Below, piece after piece: positions 25,554 to 33,337 of a stretch of DNA of 64,000 nt. A model generated the notes under the pieces. It did no database searches, was not told where the DNA came from, and saw only the letters and a list, made by a program, of their open reading frames with translations. The stretch is from Corynebacterium resistens DSM 45100 (GTDB lineage Bacteria; Actinomycetota; Actinomycetes; Mycobacteriales; Mycobacteriaceae). The translations under genes were made by a program, and so were the position numbers. Location of the stretch: contig NC_015673.1 in NCBI RefSeq assembly GCF_000177535.2, forward strand, positions 1,984,001 through 2,048,000, in the 5' to 3' direction. Position 1 is the first letter of the stretch. Every line of letters begins with the position of its first letter.

Positions 25554-28129
25554 ACCCCGCCGAACAGCATCAACCGCACAGTGCCAGAACTACCGAAGTC
25601 AATCATGACTGTGGTCCTCGGGCCCGATCCATCCACGCTTTTGACAGTTCCCAAACCGTATTTGTCGTGATTCACTTTGTCGCCGACTTCAAGGTGCAGA
25701 TCTGCGTTATTTTTGTTTCGCACCGGGGCGGTTGGACGACGTCGCCCTGAAAGCCGCCCCGATTGCTTAGCTGAATGCGAAGTCGCGGAGTAGCTGGACG
25801 ACGACCCCGAAGCATTCCAACTCGATGAAGTTCCCTTGCCCCCACTCCAGCTGGAGCTACTGCCCGAACTCCATCCACCACCACTCCAGTCGGTACTTCC
25901 ATTCCAGGCAGAACTCGAACCTCCCCAGCTCGGTTCTTCCCGGATCCATTCCACCAACTCATCCGGAACTTCGCTCAAGAAGCGAGAAGGCGGGTTGTTG
26001 ACAGGCTGCCCCCAACCACTGCGGGTGATGGCTCTCGAAAGGAATAGTCTCTGCTTAGCGCGGGTAATCCCCACGTACGCCAAGCGGCGTTCTTCGTTCA
26101 ACTCGCGCGGGTCCCCCAAAGCCCGCATGTGGGGGAATTGCCCGTCTTCCCATCCGGTGAGAAACACCACGGGGAACTCCAATCCCTTAGCCGTGTGCAA
26201 GGTCATCAACGTGACCATATTTTGCTGGTCAACGGGAATCTGATCAGCATCGGCGACGAGGCTAACGCGCTCCAAGAATGCCTGAATACTCCCCACTGGG
26301 GCTTCACCTTCAGCAAGTTGCTGTTCGGCCTCCGACCATTCGATATATGCGCGCTGATTGGCAGCTTCTTGAGAAAACTCGTGCCCCACGCTGATCAGCT
26401 CGTTGAGGTTATCCAATCGCGTACCGTCCTGTGGGTCGTTGGATTTCTCCAGTTCCGCTTTGTACCCCGTCATATCCAGCACAGTGCCCACGATGCGGCC
26501 AAGATCGCGTACATCCAGCCCGCTACCATCACTAGCTTTTAGTTCCGACGCCTCGGCCTCCGCACGCAAAGCCTCCATCAACTCCAAGAACCCCGCAATC
26601 GCGTTCTTACCCCTGCCGGATAACAAGGGCACGCGGCCCTGGGCGGCGTCGACCAAAGCATCAGCAAAGCCTATTCCCTGAGCCTCTGTATGAACGGTAA
26701 CCTGTGCAATGGCCCGGTCACCGATTCCACGACGCGGAGTGTTGATGATACGGCGAAGCGCTACCGTGTCATTCGGGTTATCGATGACCTTGAGGTAGGC
26801 AACGATGTCCCGGATCTCTCGACGTTCGTAGAAGCGTGTGCCGCCTACGACCTTGTACGGCAGTCCTGAACGCACGAGCACATCTTCAATCGCGCGCGAT
26901 GCACTGTTGGTGCGGTACATCACCGCAATATCGCTGTAGCTGTAACCGTGGTTATCTACGAGGTCATCGATTTGTTCGACGACGAAATTCGCTTCATCGT
27001 GTTCGTTATCGGCAACATAACCACCGATCCGCTCACCATCGCCCAAATCGGTCCACAACTTCTTCTCACGGCGCCCCTGATTGCGTTCGATTACGCGGTT
27101 CGCCGCCGTAAGAATTGTCTGTGTAGAGCGATAGTTCTGTTCCAAGAGGATGGTGGTGGCATTCGGGTAATCACGCTCGAATTCCTCAATATTGCGGATA
27201 GTCGCGCCACGGAAAGCGTAGATCGACTGGTCGGCATCACCCACCACGCACAATTCGCCGGCTTCCTCGCCTGTGCCAACCAACGTGGAAACCAACACGT
27301 ATTGCGCATGGTTCGTGTCTTGATACTCGTCAACCAACACGTGACGGAACCGTCGGCGGTAGTGCTCCGTCACAGCTGGGTTACTGCGCAGGATCCCCAC
27401 AACCTCCCCAATGAGGTCATCGAAATCTACTGCATTAGCTGCCCGTAACCGGCGCTGGTAGGTCGCGTACAACGTGGCGATATTGATGGTGTGCGGATTC
27501 GAATCCGCTTGAGCCTCAGCCAACGCGGCCTCCGGCCCCACCAGCTCGTTCTTCCAATTCGAAATCACCGAAAGCACAGAGCGAGGTGCGAATTCCTTCA
27601 AATCCATGCCCGCATCCTTGATCACCATCGTGATGAGGCGCTTGGAATCATCCGAATCATAAATCGTGAAGTTAGTGTTCAAACCCGGAACCAGGTTCGC
27701 ATTCGCACGCAAGATACGAACACACATTGAGTGGAAAGTGGAAACCCACATCTTCTCTGCCTGCGGCCCCACCAGATCAACCACGCGCTCACGCATTTCG
27801 CCGGCAGCCTTATTGGTGAACGTGATCGCCAGCACTTGCCACGGCGCCACACCTGTTTGCAAAAGGTGCGCAATACGCCTTGTCAGCACGCTTGTCTTTC
27901 CTGACCCCGCGCCCGCGACAATGAGCAGCGGACCGCCCCGGTGCAGCACAGCTTCTTCTTGTTGCGGATTCAGGCCTTCCAGCAGATTCTTCGACGCCCC
28001 GCGCGCCGGCTGTTCTGGTGCCTGCCGTGGCACGAAAGGGGACTCGGCCGGGGTGGCGCCGCCAAAAGGAGAATCCACAGGCTCCCCACTTCCCCATGGG
28101 TTGGCTGGGTCCAGCGGGTTGTGGTTCAT
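25535..28129 (-). CDS. pcrA: ATP-dependent DNA helicase PcrA/UvrD1
   Basis: An 864-residue superfamily 1A 3'-5' helicase. Motifs in order: Q-motif LNPQQEEAVLH, Walker A VAGAGSGKTSVL, AITFTNKAAGEMR, Walker B VDEYQDTNHAQY, VGDADQSIYAFRGA, LEQNYRSTQTIL, MTLHTAKGLEFPVVFL and LAYVGITRAKQRLFL. The C-terminal ~60-residue domain VGDKVNHDKYGLGTVKSVDG is the Tudor-like part that contacts RNA polymerase in PcrA/UvrD. Between them lies an unusual Ser/Gly/Trp-rich linker of about 65 residues. It acts in nucleotide excision repair and replication restart. Next to chorismate mutase as in M. tuberculosis Rv0949/Rv0948c. Confidence 0.96.
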   Translation of the reverse strand: MNHNPLDPANPWGSGEPVDSPFGGATPAESPFVPRQAPEQPARGASKNLLEGLNPQQEEAVLHRGGPLLIVAGAGSGKTSVLTRRIAHLLQTGVAPWQVLAITFTNKAAGEMRERVVDLVGPQAEKMWVSTFHSMCVRILRANANLVPGLNTNFTIYDSDDSKRLITMVIKDAGMDLKEFAPRSVLSVISNWKNELVGPEAALAEAQADSNPHTINIATLYATYQRRLRAANAVDFDDLIGEVVGILRSNPAVTEHYRRRFRHVLVDEYQDTNHAQYVLVSTLVGTGEEAGELCVVGDADQSIYAFRGATIRNIEEFERDYPNATTILLEQNYRSTQTILTAANRVIERNQGRREKKLWTDLGDGERIGGYVADNEHDEANFVVEQIDDLVDNHGYSYSDIAVMYRTNSASRAIEDVLVRSGLPYKVVGGTRFYERREIRDIVAYLKVIDNPNDTVALRRIINTPRRGIGDRAIAQVTVHTEAQGIGFADALVDAAQGRVPLLSGRGKNAIAGFLELMEALRAEAEASELKASDGSGLDVRDLGRIVGTVLDMTGYKAELEKSNDPQDGTRLDNLNELISVGHEFSQEAANQRAYIEWSEAEQQLAEGEAPVGSIQAFLERVSLVADADQIPVDQQNMVTLMTLHTAKGLEFPVVFLTGWEDGQFPHMRALGDPRELNEERRLAYVGITRAKQRLFLSRAITRSGWGQPVNNPPSRFLSEVPDELVEWIREEPSWGGSSSAWNGSTDWSGGGWSSGSSSSWSGGKGTSSSWNASGSSSSYSATSHSAKQSGRLSGRRRPTAPVRNKNNADLHLEVGDKVNHDKYGLGTVKSVDGSGPRTTVMIDFGSSGTVRLMLFGGVPMEKL

Positions 28130-28206
28130 TATCGCGACACCTTCCTTATCATCTGGCGAGGTTCTACAAATCCATCTTTTGGGGCCTACCTCTAGGGCAC
28201 GGGACG

Positions 28207-28212
28207 TACAAT
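28207..28212 (+). promoter_or_regulatory. -10 element TACAAT of a leaderless chorismate mutase promoter
   Basis: TACAAT ends 7 bases before the ATG at 28220, so transcription should start at or next to the start codon. No Shine-Dalgarno is present between them. Confidence 0.5.
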
Positions 28213-28219
28213 AGTCGCC

Positions 28220-28519
28220 ATGACCGACAACGAGTTCCGCGTTCGAATGCCTTCGGGAACTGATGACCCCTTATCCGACTCAGAGATCCAATCCTACCGT
28301 GATGAAATCAACCGTCTGGATGCACTCATCATCGATTCCATCAAGCGGCGTAGTGAGGTCTCCCAAGCGATAGGCAAAACACGTCTAGGCTCGGGCGGAA
28401 CCAAGCTGGTGTATACGCGGGAGGTAGCAATAATCAATCAATTCCGCGAGGAATTTGGCCGGGAGGGCGTAGAAATCGCCAAGGCTCTATTGCAGCTTGG
28501 GCGTGGGCGCCTCGGCTAA
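28220..28519 (+). CDS. chorismate mutase, AroQ-delta type
   Basis: A 99-residue all-helical mutase converting chorismate to prephenate for Phe/Tyr synthesis. Conserved residues are visible in YRDEINRLDALIIDSIKRRSE (substrate Arg and the LD..I motif), VSQAIGKTR (catalytic Lys/Arg) and REVAIINQFREEFG. It resembles the short actinobacterial cytoplasmic form (Rv0948c), which is weakly active alone and stimulated by the DAHP synthase; such a partner is not in this window. It diverges from pcrA. Confidence 0.92.
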   Translation: MTDNEFRVRMPSGTDDPLSDSEIQSYRDEINRLDALIIDSIKRRSEVSQAIGKTRLGSGGTKLVYTREVAIINQFREEFGREGVEIAKALLQLGRGRLG

Positions 28520-28828
28520 AGGACTGGGGCTGCAGGACAGCAATTAATCCTGAAAGTTGCGCAGCAAGGCATGGCTTTTGACCAGCAGCGCAAGCCCGGA
28601 AGTTTCCTAGTCCAGCTATAGCTTTCTCACGGGATTTGGGTCCGCGACTACTCGTGGGTGTTTCCAAGGCAGGCAAGGCGACCTCATCCCCGCCCGGACT
28701 TAAATTCGGCGCCACCAATGCATGAATATTTATGTTTCGGAGCGCCCAATGGCGGAGGGCGGAGCACTCCCAATCAGTGCCCCCCAAAGCAGCCTTCCCC
28801 CAATCGGTCCTCCCCTAGGCAGAATCCC
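28520..28828. other. 309-base intergenic region, no gene supported
   Basis: Between chorismate mutase and the trypsin-like gene (convergent). A minus-strand open frame (28434-28787) runs through, overlapping the mutase, but shows no family features or plausible ribosome binding site. I see short C-rich runs around 28775-28815 and no clean terminator. Confidence 0.4.
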
Positions 28829-29680
28829 TTAGGGCAAACGGAATCCGGCGCCAACTCCACCATTGGAATCCAGATCTGCCTTAATTACCTGCCACGCGGT
28901 GCCCGCGGTGGGCGCGTGCAGTGGCCCCTGCAGAGGCGTGCGGCAGGACGGCAGATTGAACATGCCGCCGTTGACGATGCCAACAAGGCGGCCACGCGAG
29001 TACACCGGTGCGCCGGAATCACCGTAGGATCCGCACAAGTGCGAGACCAACATCGGACCATTAATAGCAACCATCGGGCCACAGCTAGTGCCCGTGCTGA
29101 TGCCTGTCTTGCAGATTCGTTCTCCGGTAGCTGGCACGTAGCCACCCAGCCGATTGATTGCTACTCGGCCATAGTTTCGGGTGAGCTGCACATCACGGTT
29201 GAACTTAATGACGCTGACGTCCGCGTACCCACTGCGCACTACTGTGCCGATACGCCCGGCCTTGCTGTTATCTAGGGAGACCACAGGAGCACCGGGGCCA
29301 CCACAGTGGGCCGCAGTGATTCCTACTTTGTTGCCGTGCTTATCGGTTCCGGCGACTGCCAAGGTGCAAACGCTGTCCCCTACTAAGATCGGCGTGCTAG
29401 GACCAACAAGGGTTTTCGGCGCGATGGCGCGCTGCGCTGCTGGAACACCTGGAGACGTGAAGTAGTGACCATCAACCCGGTGCGGGCCGGGCTGGCCAGT
29501 TGCCTTGAGGAATCCATCAACGGCCTGGCTGGAACCGGGAACAGCGGACGCCGACGGCGTCGGGATGCCAAAAGAAAGACCTGCCACTGCAGCGAACGCG
29601 GTAGCAAGCGCTACCGTCCGCCTCGCCACGCTAGAGCGACGAAAGCGAAGTCGACGAGTGGGCAGGAGGGACGTAGTCAT
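28829..29680 (-). CDS. secreted trypsin-like (S1) serine protease
   Basis: About 283 residues with a signal peptide after a basic stretch (RRLRFRRSSVARRTVALATA then AFAAVAGLSFGIPTPSASA). The catalytic triad is His in GITAAHCGG, Asp in SGYADVSVIKF, and Ser in GSYGDSGAPVYSRG. Cysteine pairs around the triad fit extracellular folding. The ATG at 29680 with GAGG upstream is used; a frame opening at 29734 is longer than needed. Substrate is unknown. It stands alone, convergent with chorismate mutase. Confidence 0.9.
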   Translation of the reverse strand: MTTSLLPTRRLRFRRSSVARRTVALATAFAAVAGLSFGIPTPSASAVPGSSQAVDGFLKATGQPGPHRVDGHYFTSPGVPAAQRAIAPKTLVGPSTPILVGDSVCTLAVAGTDKHGNKVGITAAHCGGPGAPVVSLDNSKAGRIGTVVRSGYADVSVIKFNRDVQLTRNYGRVAINRLGGYVPATGERICKTGISTGTSCGPMVAINGPMLVSHLCGSYGDSGAPVYSRGRLVGIVNGGMFNLPSCRTPLQGPLHAPTAGTAWQVIKADLDSNGGVGAGFRLP

Positions 29681-29836
29681 AGGGAACCTCAGATGGAATT
29701 GATTACTAAAGACGAACACGGGCAATGTGTTCACCTTAGCTGTTTCACACCTGTTTCAGTAGCGCTCAGGAATAACAGTTTGGACAAATTTTCCTGAGCA
29801 ACCTAGAAGGACCAATACGCGATCAGAATCCCACGC

Positions 29837-31093
29837 CTACTTCAGTACCGTGACCGTACCGTTCGGATTGACCTTGACCTTAGCGTTCATAGCGGCAGCC
29901 AAGTTTAGGCGATGCCATGATCCACTTCGGGATTGATCATCGAGAGGATAACCGGATGGAATGGCCGTCTGGCGCAAAATGGACGCACGCTGGGCGTAGG
30001 TGAGTTTCGGGAATTTCGCCTTCAGCAGCCCTGGCGCAGCCTGAGGAACAATCATCGGCGCATCCTTGCGCGCAACTTGCTTGAAGCCCATGGTCATGCG
30101 ATCGGTGTACTCCCGAACGGCCTGATCAGTAGATCGATATGCCTTATCCTTGGCGACCACTTGGGAGAGCGGGCGGCCAGCGCGCCACTCCAGCTCGGCG
30201 CGGAGCTCCGCCGCTGCCTGCTTAATTGCAGATTGCATCTTGGGATCGTTCCAACGGTCAGCTGCAGCCGCCGTGCCTGTCATACGACCACCGATGACAT
30301 CCAGCGGGTAGTGCACGCCCATAACCATGCGGTTGTAACCCGCTTCGGAACCGCGAGCCAGGATCTGTGGGGCCAACTCTGGCAACTGCATTGCCAACAA
30401 CGTGGTTACCCAGGTGGCTTGGTTGGTGTGGCCGGATGGAAACGCCTTGGACTTACCGTAGAAGTTACGCGGACCGGACTGATACTTCTTGATTCGCTTT
30501 GGCGCCACAACGAATGGGCGCTCATAGCCAAAGTATTCCTTTTCCACGAAGGTAGACGAAGCGATTCCGCCCGCACGGGCGAGGTAGCCATTACCGAGCA
30601 AGTAGGTCGTCTTTGGCAGGCGATTTTCACGCAACGCCGCCCGGAAGTACCCACCGAGTTCCGCTCCGAGAGAATCCGAAAACGCGTTCAAGACTCCCGC
30701 CTGGTCAGCTGCCGCATCTTTTTGCGCACGCTTAATCAGTGCCGGGTTGTTCGCCGCCGCATTATTGATACGAACCGTGGTTTCCAGATTCTGCTTCATC
30801 ACATCTGGCCGGTTCTTACGAAGCCCTTCGAAGCCACGGATAACGTCAAGGTAGACGCCGTAAGGGTGCGAACTAACGTCAGAAACATAACCACCTAGGT
30901 ACTCCGGACCGAATGGGCGGGGCACTGGTGCGCCACGATGTTTCACTGGTGCCGGATACCCCGGCATTGCCTCGCTACCAGCGACAGCTGGCATCTGACC
31001 AAAAGGAGCTGCTTCAGCTGGTGCCACTACCAGCGGAGATGCTACGGAAACCGTCAAAAGTGCAGCCCCAAAGCTGCGACGAATCTTCTTCAC
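29837..31093 (-). CDS. secreted PAP2-type phosphatase
   Basis: About 418 residues with signal peptide (MKKIRRSFGAALLTVSVASP...APAEA). The PAP2/vanadium haloperoxidase phosphatase signature is present: FPSGHTNQATW (PSGH) and NRMVMGVHYPLDVIGGRMTG (Rx5HxxxD), with an upstream Lys/Arg site around KYQSGPRNFYGKSKA. It should be an exported acid phosphatase of class A type. The GTG at 31093 (AAGG upstream) gives a standard signal peptide; a TTG two codons earlier is possible. It diverges from the feo locus. No operon partner is seen. Confidence 0.88.
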   Translation of the reverse strand: MKKIRRSFGAALLTVSVASPLVVAPAEAAPFGQMPAVAGSEAMPGYPAPVKHRGAPVPRPFGPEYLGGYVSDVSSHPYGVYLDVIRGFEGLRKNRPDVMKQNLETTVRINNAAANNPALIKRAQKDAAADQAGVLNAFSDSLGAELGGYFRAALRENRLPKTTYLLGNGYLARAGGIASSTFVEKEYFGYERPFVVAPKRIKKYQSGPRNFYGKSKAFPSGHTNQATWVTTLLAMQLPELAPQILARGSEAGYNRMVMGVHYPLDVIGGRMTGTAAAADRWNDPKMQSAIKQAAAELRAELEWRAGRPLSQVVAKDKAYRSTDQAVREYTDRMTMGFKQVARKDAPMIVPQAAPGLLKAKFPKLTYAQRASILRQTAIPSGYPLDDQSRSGSWHRLNLAAAMNAKVKVNPNGTVTVLK

Positions 31094-31292
31094 GTTCAAC
31101 CTTCGCCAATCAATACTCGACCCAAAGGACGGGAAATCGCCCTGTAGAAATTCAAATAATGCGCTTGCACAATATCAGTACGCGAGGTCAGAATGATGAA
31201 GAAAAGATGAAATCGGAGTGAACCCCGGCAGGGGCGATCACGAGAATCCCCCCTTGGGACCACACCCACAAAAAACTTAGGCTTTCCTTTTC

Positions 31293-31311
31293 TTAGGTGA
31301 GGATAACTTGA
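31293..31311. promoter_or_regulatory. DtxR-like iron box at feoA start
   Basis: TTAGGTGAGGATAACTTGA matches the DtxR consensus TTAGGTTAGGCTAACCTAA at 15 of 19 positions. It overlaps the TTG start of feoA, a place where an iron-loaded repressor would block transcription. Its position before an iron uptake gene supports the call. Confidence 0.6.
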
Positions 31312-31769
31312 GTTACAATTCAATCATAACCACTGAAGGGCCCACGCGCCTGACCCAATTGGGACTCAACTGCACTGCTGAAATTTGCAGCATCGACGAT
31401 TGTGCAATCAATCGCAGCACTTACCGTCGCCTCGCGGAACTCGGTTTGCGGGCTGGTCAGCCCATCACCGTCATTCAGAAAACCACCGGCGGCGGGCGCA
31501 TCGTCAAGGCGTCTTCTGCTCGCTACGCACTGGACAAACAACTTGCTAGCGCCATTCACGTCCCTGCTGGAAGCCATCGGCTTAAAACATCGGTTCTTCC
31601 AAGGCCTGATCGTGGACGGACTCATTGGTGGCGTGGGAATGGTGTTGACGTTCGCTCCTCTGATGGCTTTGATGTTTGTGCTGCTGGCGATCCTGGAGGA
31701 TTCGGGATACATGGCCCGCGCGGCTGTCGTGACCGACCGCGCCATGAAGCTCATCGGGCTACCAGGTAA
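31308..31769 (+). pseudogene. feoA: feoA with 3' end fused to out-of-frame feoB sequence
   Basis: The first ~86 residues are FeoA-like, an SH3-fold protein that assists the FeoB ferrous iron transporter: CSIDDCAINRSTYRRLAELG then LRAGQPITVIQKTTGGGRIV and ARYALDKQLASAIHV, the normal FeoA end. No stop follows; the frame runs on into feoB DNA in the wrong frame until 31769, adding about 68 meaningless residues. The start is TTG at 31308 under a DtxR-like box. The FeoA part may still fold, but the deletion at its end removed its stop and the first part of feoB. Confidence 0.7.
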
Positions 31770-32637
31770 AGCCTTCATCCCTCTGATCGTGGGCTTTGGC
31801 TGCAACGTTCCAGCAATCTCAGCTACGCGCGTGTTAGCTAGCCCGTACCAACGCATTCAAACTGCCCTCTTGGTGCCGTTTACCTCCTGCACCGCTAGGT
31901 TGACGGTCTACGTGATGCTGGCTTCGACATTCTTCCCGAAACACGCTGGCAACGTAGTGTTCCTCATGTACGTCATCTCCATCGCGCTCGTGGTGGGCAT
32001 CGGCTTCCTGATGAAAAAGGCCCTGTGGCGGAAGATGGGCAACGATCCGCTGGTCATCGACTTGCCTACCTACCAATTCCCCGGCGCGCGCTTGGTGCTT
32101 TCCGTGGCTTGGGTTCGGTTGAAGGGCTTCCTGAAAACCGCCGGTGGGATCATCGTGGTCACCGTCATCGTGGTGTTTGCCCTCCAGGCCACACCCGTGC
32201 GCGGCGATGCGGGCTTCGCTGATGAAAACCTGGCTCCTCAGGACAGCGCATACGGCGCAATCAGCCAGATGGTCTCCCCTGTTTTCGCCCCAGCAGGCTT
32301 CGATTCGTGGTCTCTCACCGGGCCACTCATCACCGGTTTCGTTGCGAAGGAAGCGGTTATTTCCTCGTGGGCGCAGACGTATGCCCTGGAAGAGGATTCC
32401 CCGGACCTAGCCACGGCGGTGCGTGGGGACTTCGAGGCGGCGTCGAACGGCCATCCACTAGCAGCCGTGTGGGCGTTCATGATGTTCCTGCTGGCCTACA
32501 CCCCGTGCGTGGCGACGATCGCGGCGCAGCGGCGCGAGATTGGGTGGAAGTGGACGCTCGCGGGCATTGGCATCCAGCTCACGACCGCGTGGGTGCTGGC
32601 TGTGCTGACGTTCAACCTGCTCAAGATGTGGATGTAG
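31552..32637 (+). pseudogene. feoB: feoB remnant: C-terminal membrane half only
   Basis: About 361 codons of FeoB membrane domain remain: GLIGGVGMVLTFAPLMALMF, LLAILEDSGYMARAAVV, FIPLIVGFGCNVPAISATR, TSCTARLTVYVM, RLKGFLKTAGGIIVV and FVAKEAVISSW, all diagnostic. The whole N-terminal G-protein domain (G1-G5 motifs) and the first membrane segments are missing. The frame (open from 31402 inside feoA) differs by one from feoA, so this is not an in-frame fusion. GTPase-driven iron transport is therefore unlikely. The left boundary given is the approximate homology start. Confidence 0.8.
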
Positions 32638-32725
32638 GTGTGTGATGGGCGTGTGGTTGTAAGTGTGTGATGGGCGTGTGATTGTAAATGTGCGGTGAGA
32701 ATGTGGTTGTAGGTGCGCGATGGGA
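32637..32725. repeat. degenerate tandem repeat, period about 26 bp
   Basis: Three and a half copies of a GT-rich unit (gtgtgtgatgggcgtgtggttgtaa) lie directly between the feoB remnant and the FeoC-like gene. Each copy contains GATGGG or a variant, and the ATG of the next gene sits in the last partial copy. Confidence 0.75.
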
Positions 32726-33031
32726 CCGTTGAGCAAAGTAATGCAGTGCGTGTCCGACGGGGTCACGACGGTCGGCGAGATCGCTCGCCGCACGGGTCTT
32801 GCTCCTTCTACCGTCGACGCCGCCCTGCTCCAACTGGAACGCATGGGCCGGGCCCGTAAGGTCACTGAGACGATGGCCTGCAGCGGTGCCTGTGGGGGAT
32901 GCGATGTGGAATGTGGGTCGCGCACAGTCGAGGCGGAGCTTGGGGGTAGTGCTGGCACAAGCGGCGGCGCAGGACCAAACAACAGCACCGGCACGGTCAC
33001 GATCCTGAAGCTAGGGCGCCGACCGGCGTAG
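32720..33031 (+). CDS. FeoC-like winged-helix protein
   Basis: A 103-residue protein. A winged-helix DNA-binding region (TTVGEIARRTGLAPSTVDAA, LLQLERMGRARKV) is followed by four close cysteines, Cys54, Cys58, Cys61 and Cys65 (C-x3-C-x2-C-x3-C), as in FeoC-type proteins, where they can bind an Fe-S cluster. The remaining tail is Gly/Ser-rich. It is the third gene of the feo locus and, unlike feoB, appears intact. Since its partner is broken it may now be without role. The start ATG lies inside a tandem repeat and has a poor ribosome binding site. Confidence 0.7.
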   Translation: MGPLSKVMQCVSDGVTTVGEIARRTGLAPSTVDAALLQLERMGRARKVTETMACSGACGGCDVECGSRTVEAELGGSAGTSGGAGPNNSTGTVTILKLGRRPA

Positions 33032-33123
33032 AGCTTTGAGGGCCCTAAAGACTTAGGCGCCTCTGCACCAAAATCCTCCGAAGCAGTCACTCCCTCGCTC
33101 GGCTCCTTCCGTCTCACCGGAAA

Positions 33124-33337
33124 GCAGAACGAAACGCATCCTCCAAGCCACTTTTGGTGCATCTCATTCTGCAAACCGAACCAAACCAGAACAGCCCCCT
33201 CCCCGTCCCACCAGAAAGCAGAACGAAACGCACCCTCCAAGCCATTTTTGGTGCATTTCATTCTGCAAACCGAACCAAACCAGAACAGCCCCCTCTCCGT
33301 CCCACCGGAAAGCAGAACGAAACGCATCCTCCAAGCC
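33124..33337. repeat. 94-bp direct repeats, each with a long hairpin (REP-like array)
   Basis: Copies begin at 33124, 33218 and 33312 (exact period 94). Each holds GCAGAACGAAACGCA... and, about 15 bases on, ...TGCATTTCATTCTGC. The arms pair over 15-17 bp; the two mismatching positions become G-U pairs in minus-strand RNA, so the hairpin is stable in that orientation. Hairpins span 33124-33172 and 33218-33266. The third is split by an IS30-type element and resumes at 34846-34871. No gene is supported in the array. Confidence 0.85.
33335..33337. repeat. 3-bp target duplication GCC, left
   Basis: GCC at 33335-33337 is repeated at 34846-34848 on the other side of the IS30-type element. Removing the element and one GCC restores the intact third hairpin repeat, which agrees with the first copy base for base. 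Confidence 0.9.

Noticed and set aside
28434..28787. 117-residue minus-strand frame in the gap after chorismate mutase
   Set aside because: No family match by eye, overlaps chorismate mutase, no ribosome binding site.
31320..31856. 178-residue minus-strand frame over feoA/feoB junction
   Set aside because: Antisense of feo sequence; the homology lies on the plus strand.
31402..32637. 411-residue intact transporter starting inside feoA
   Set aside because: The ATG at 31402 lies in feoA sequence read out of frame, so the first ~50 residues are not FeoB; the frame is a deletion remnant rather than a designed gene.
32458..33327. 289-residue minus-strand frame across the 94-bp repeats
   Set aside because: It translates the repeat array, giving repeated peptides, and continues antisense to feoC and feoB. 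Better explained as a structured DNA repeat.
33124..33337. CRISPR array
   Set aside because: The 94-bp units are whole direct repeats with no unique spacers between short repeats, and no cas genes are near.
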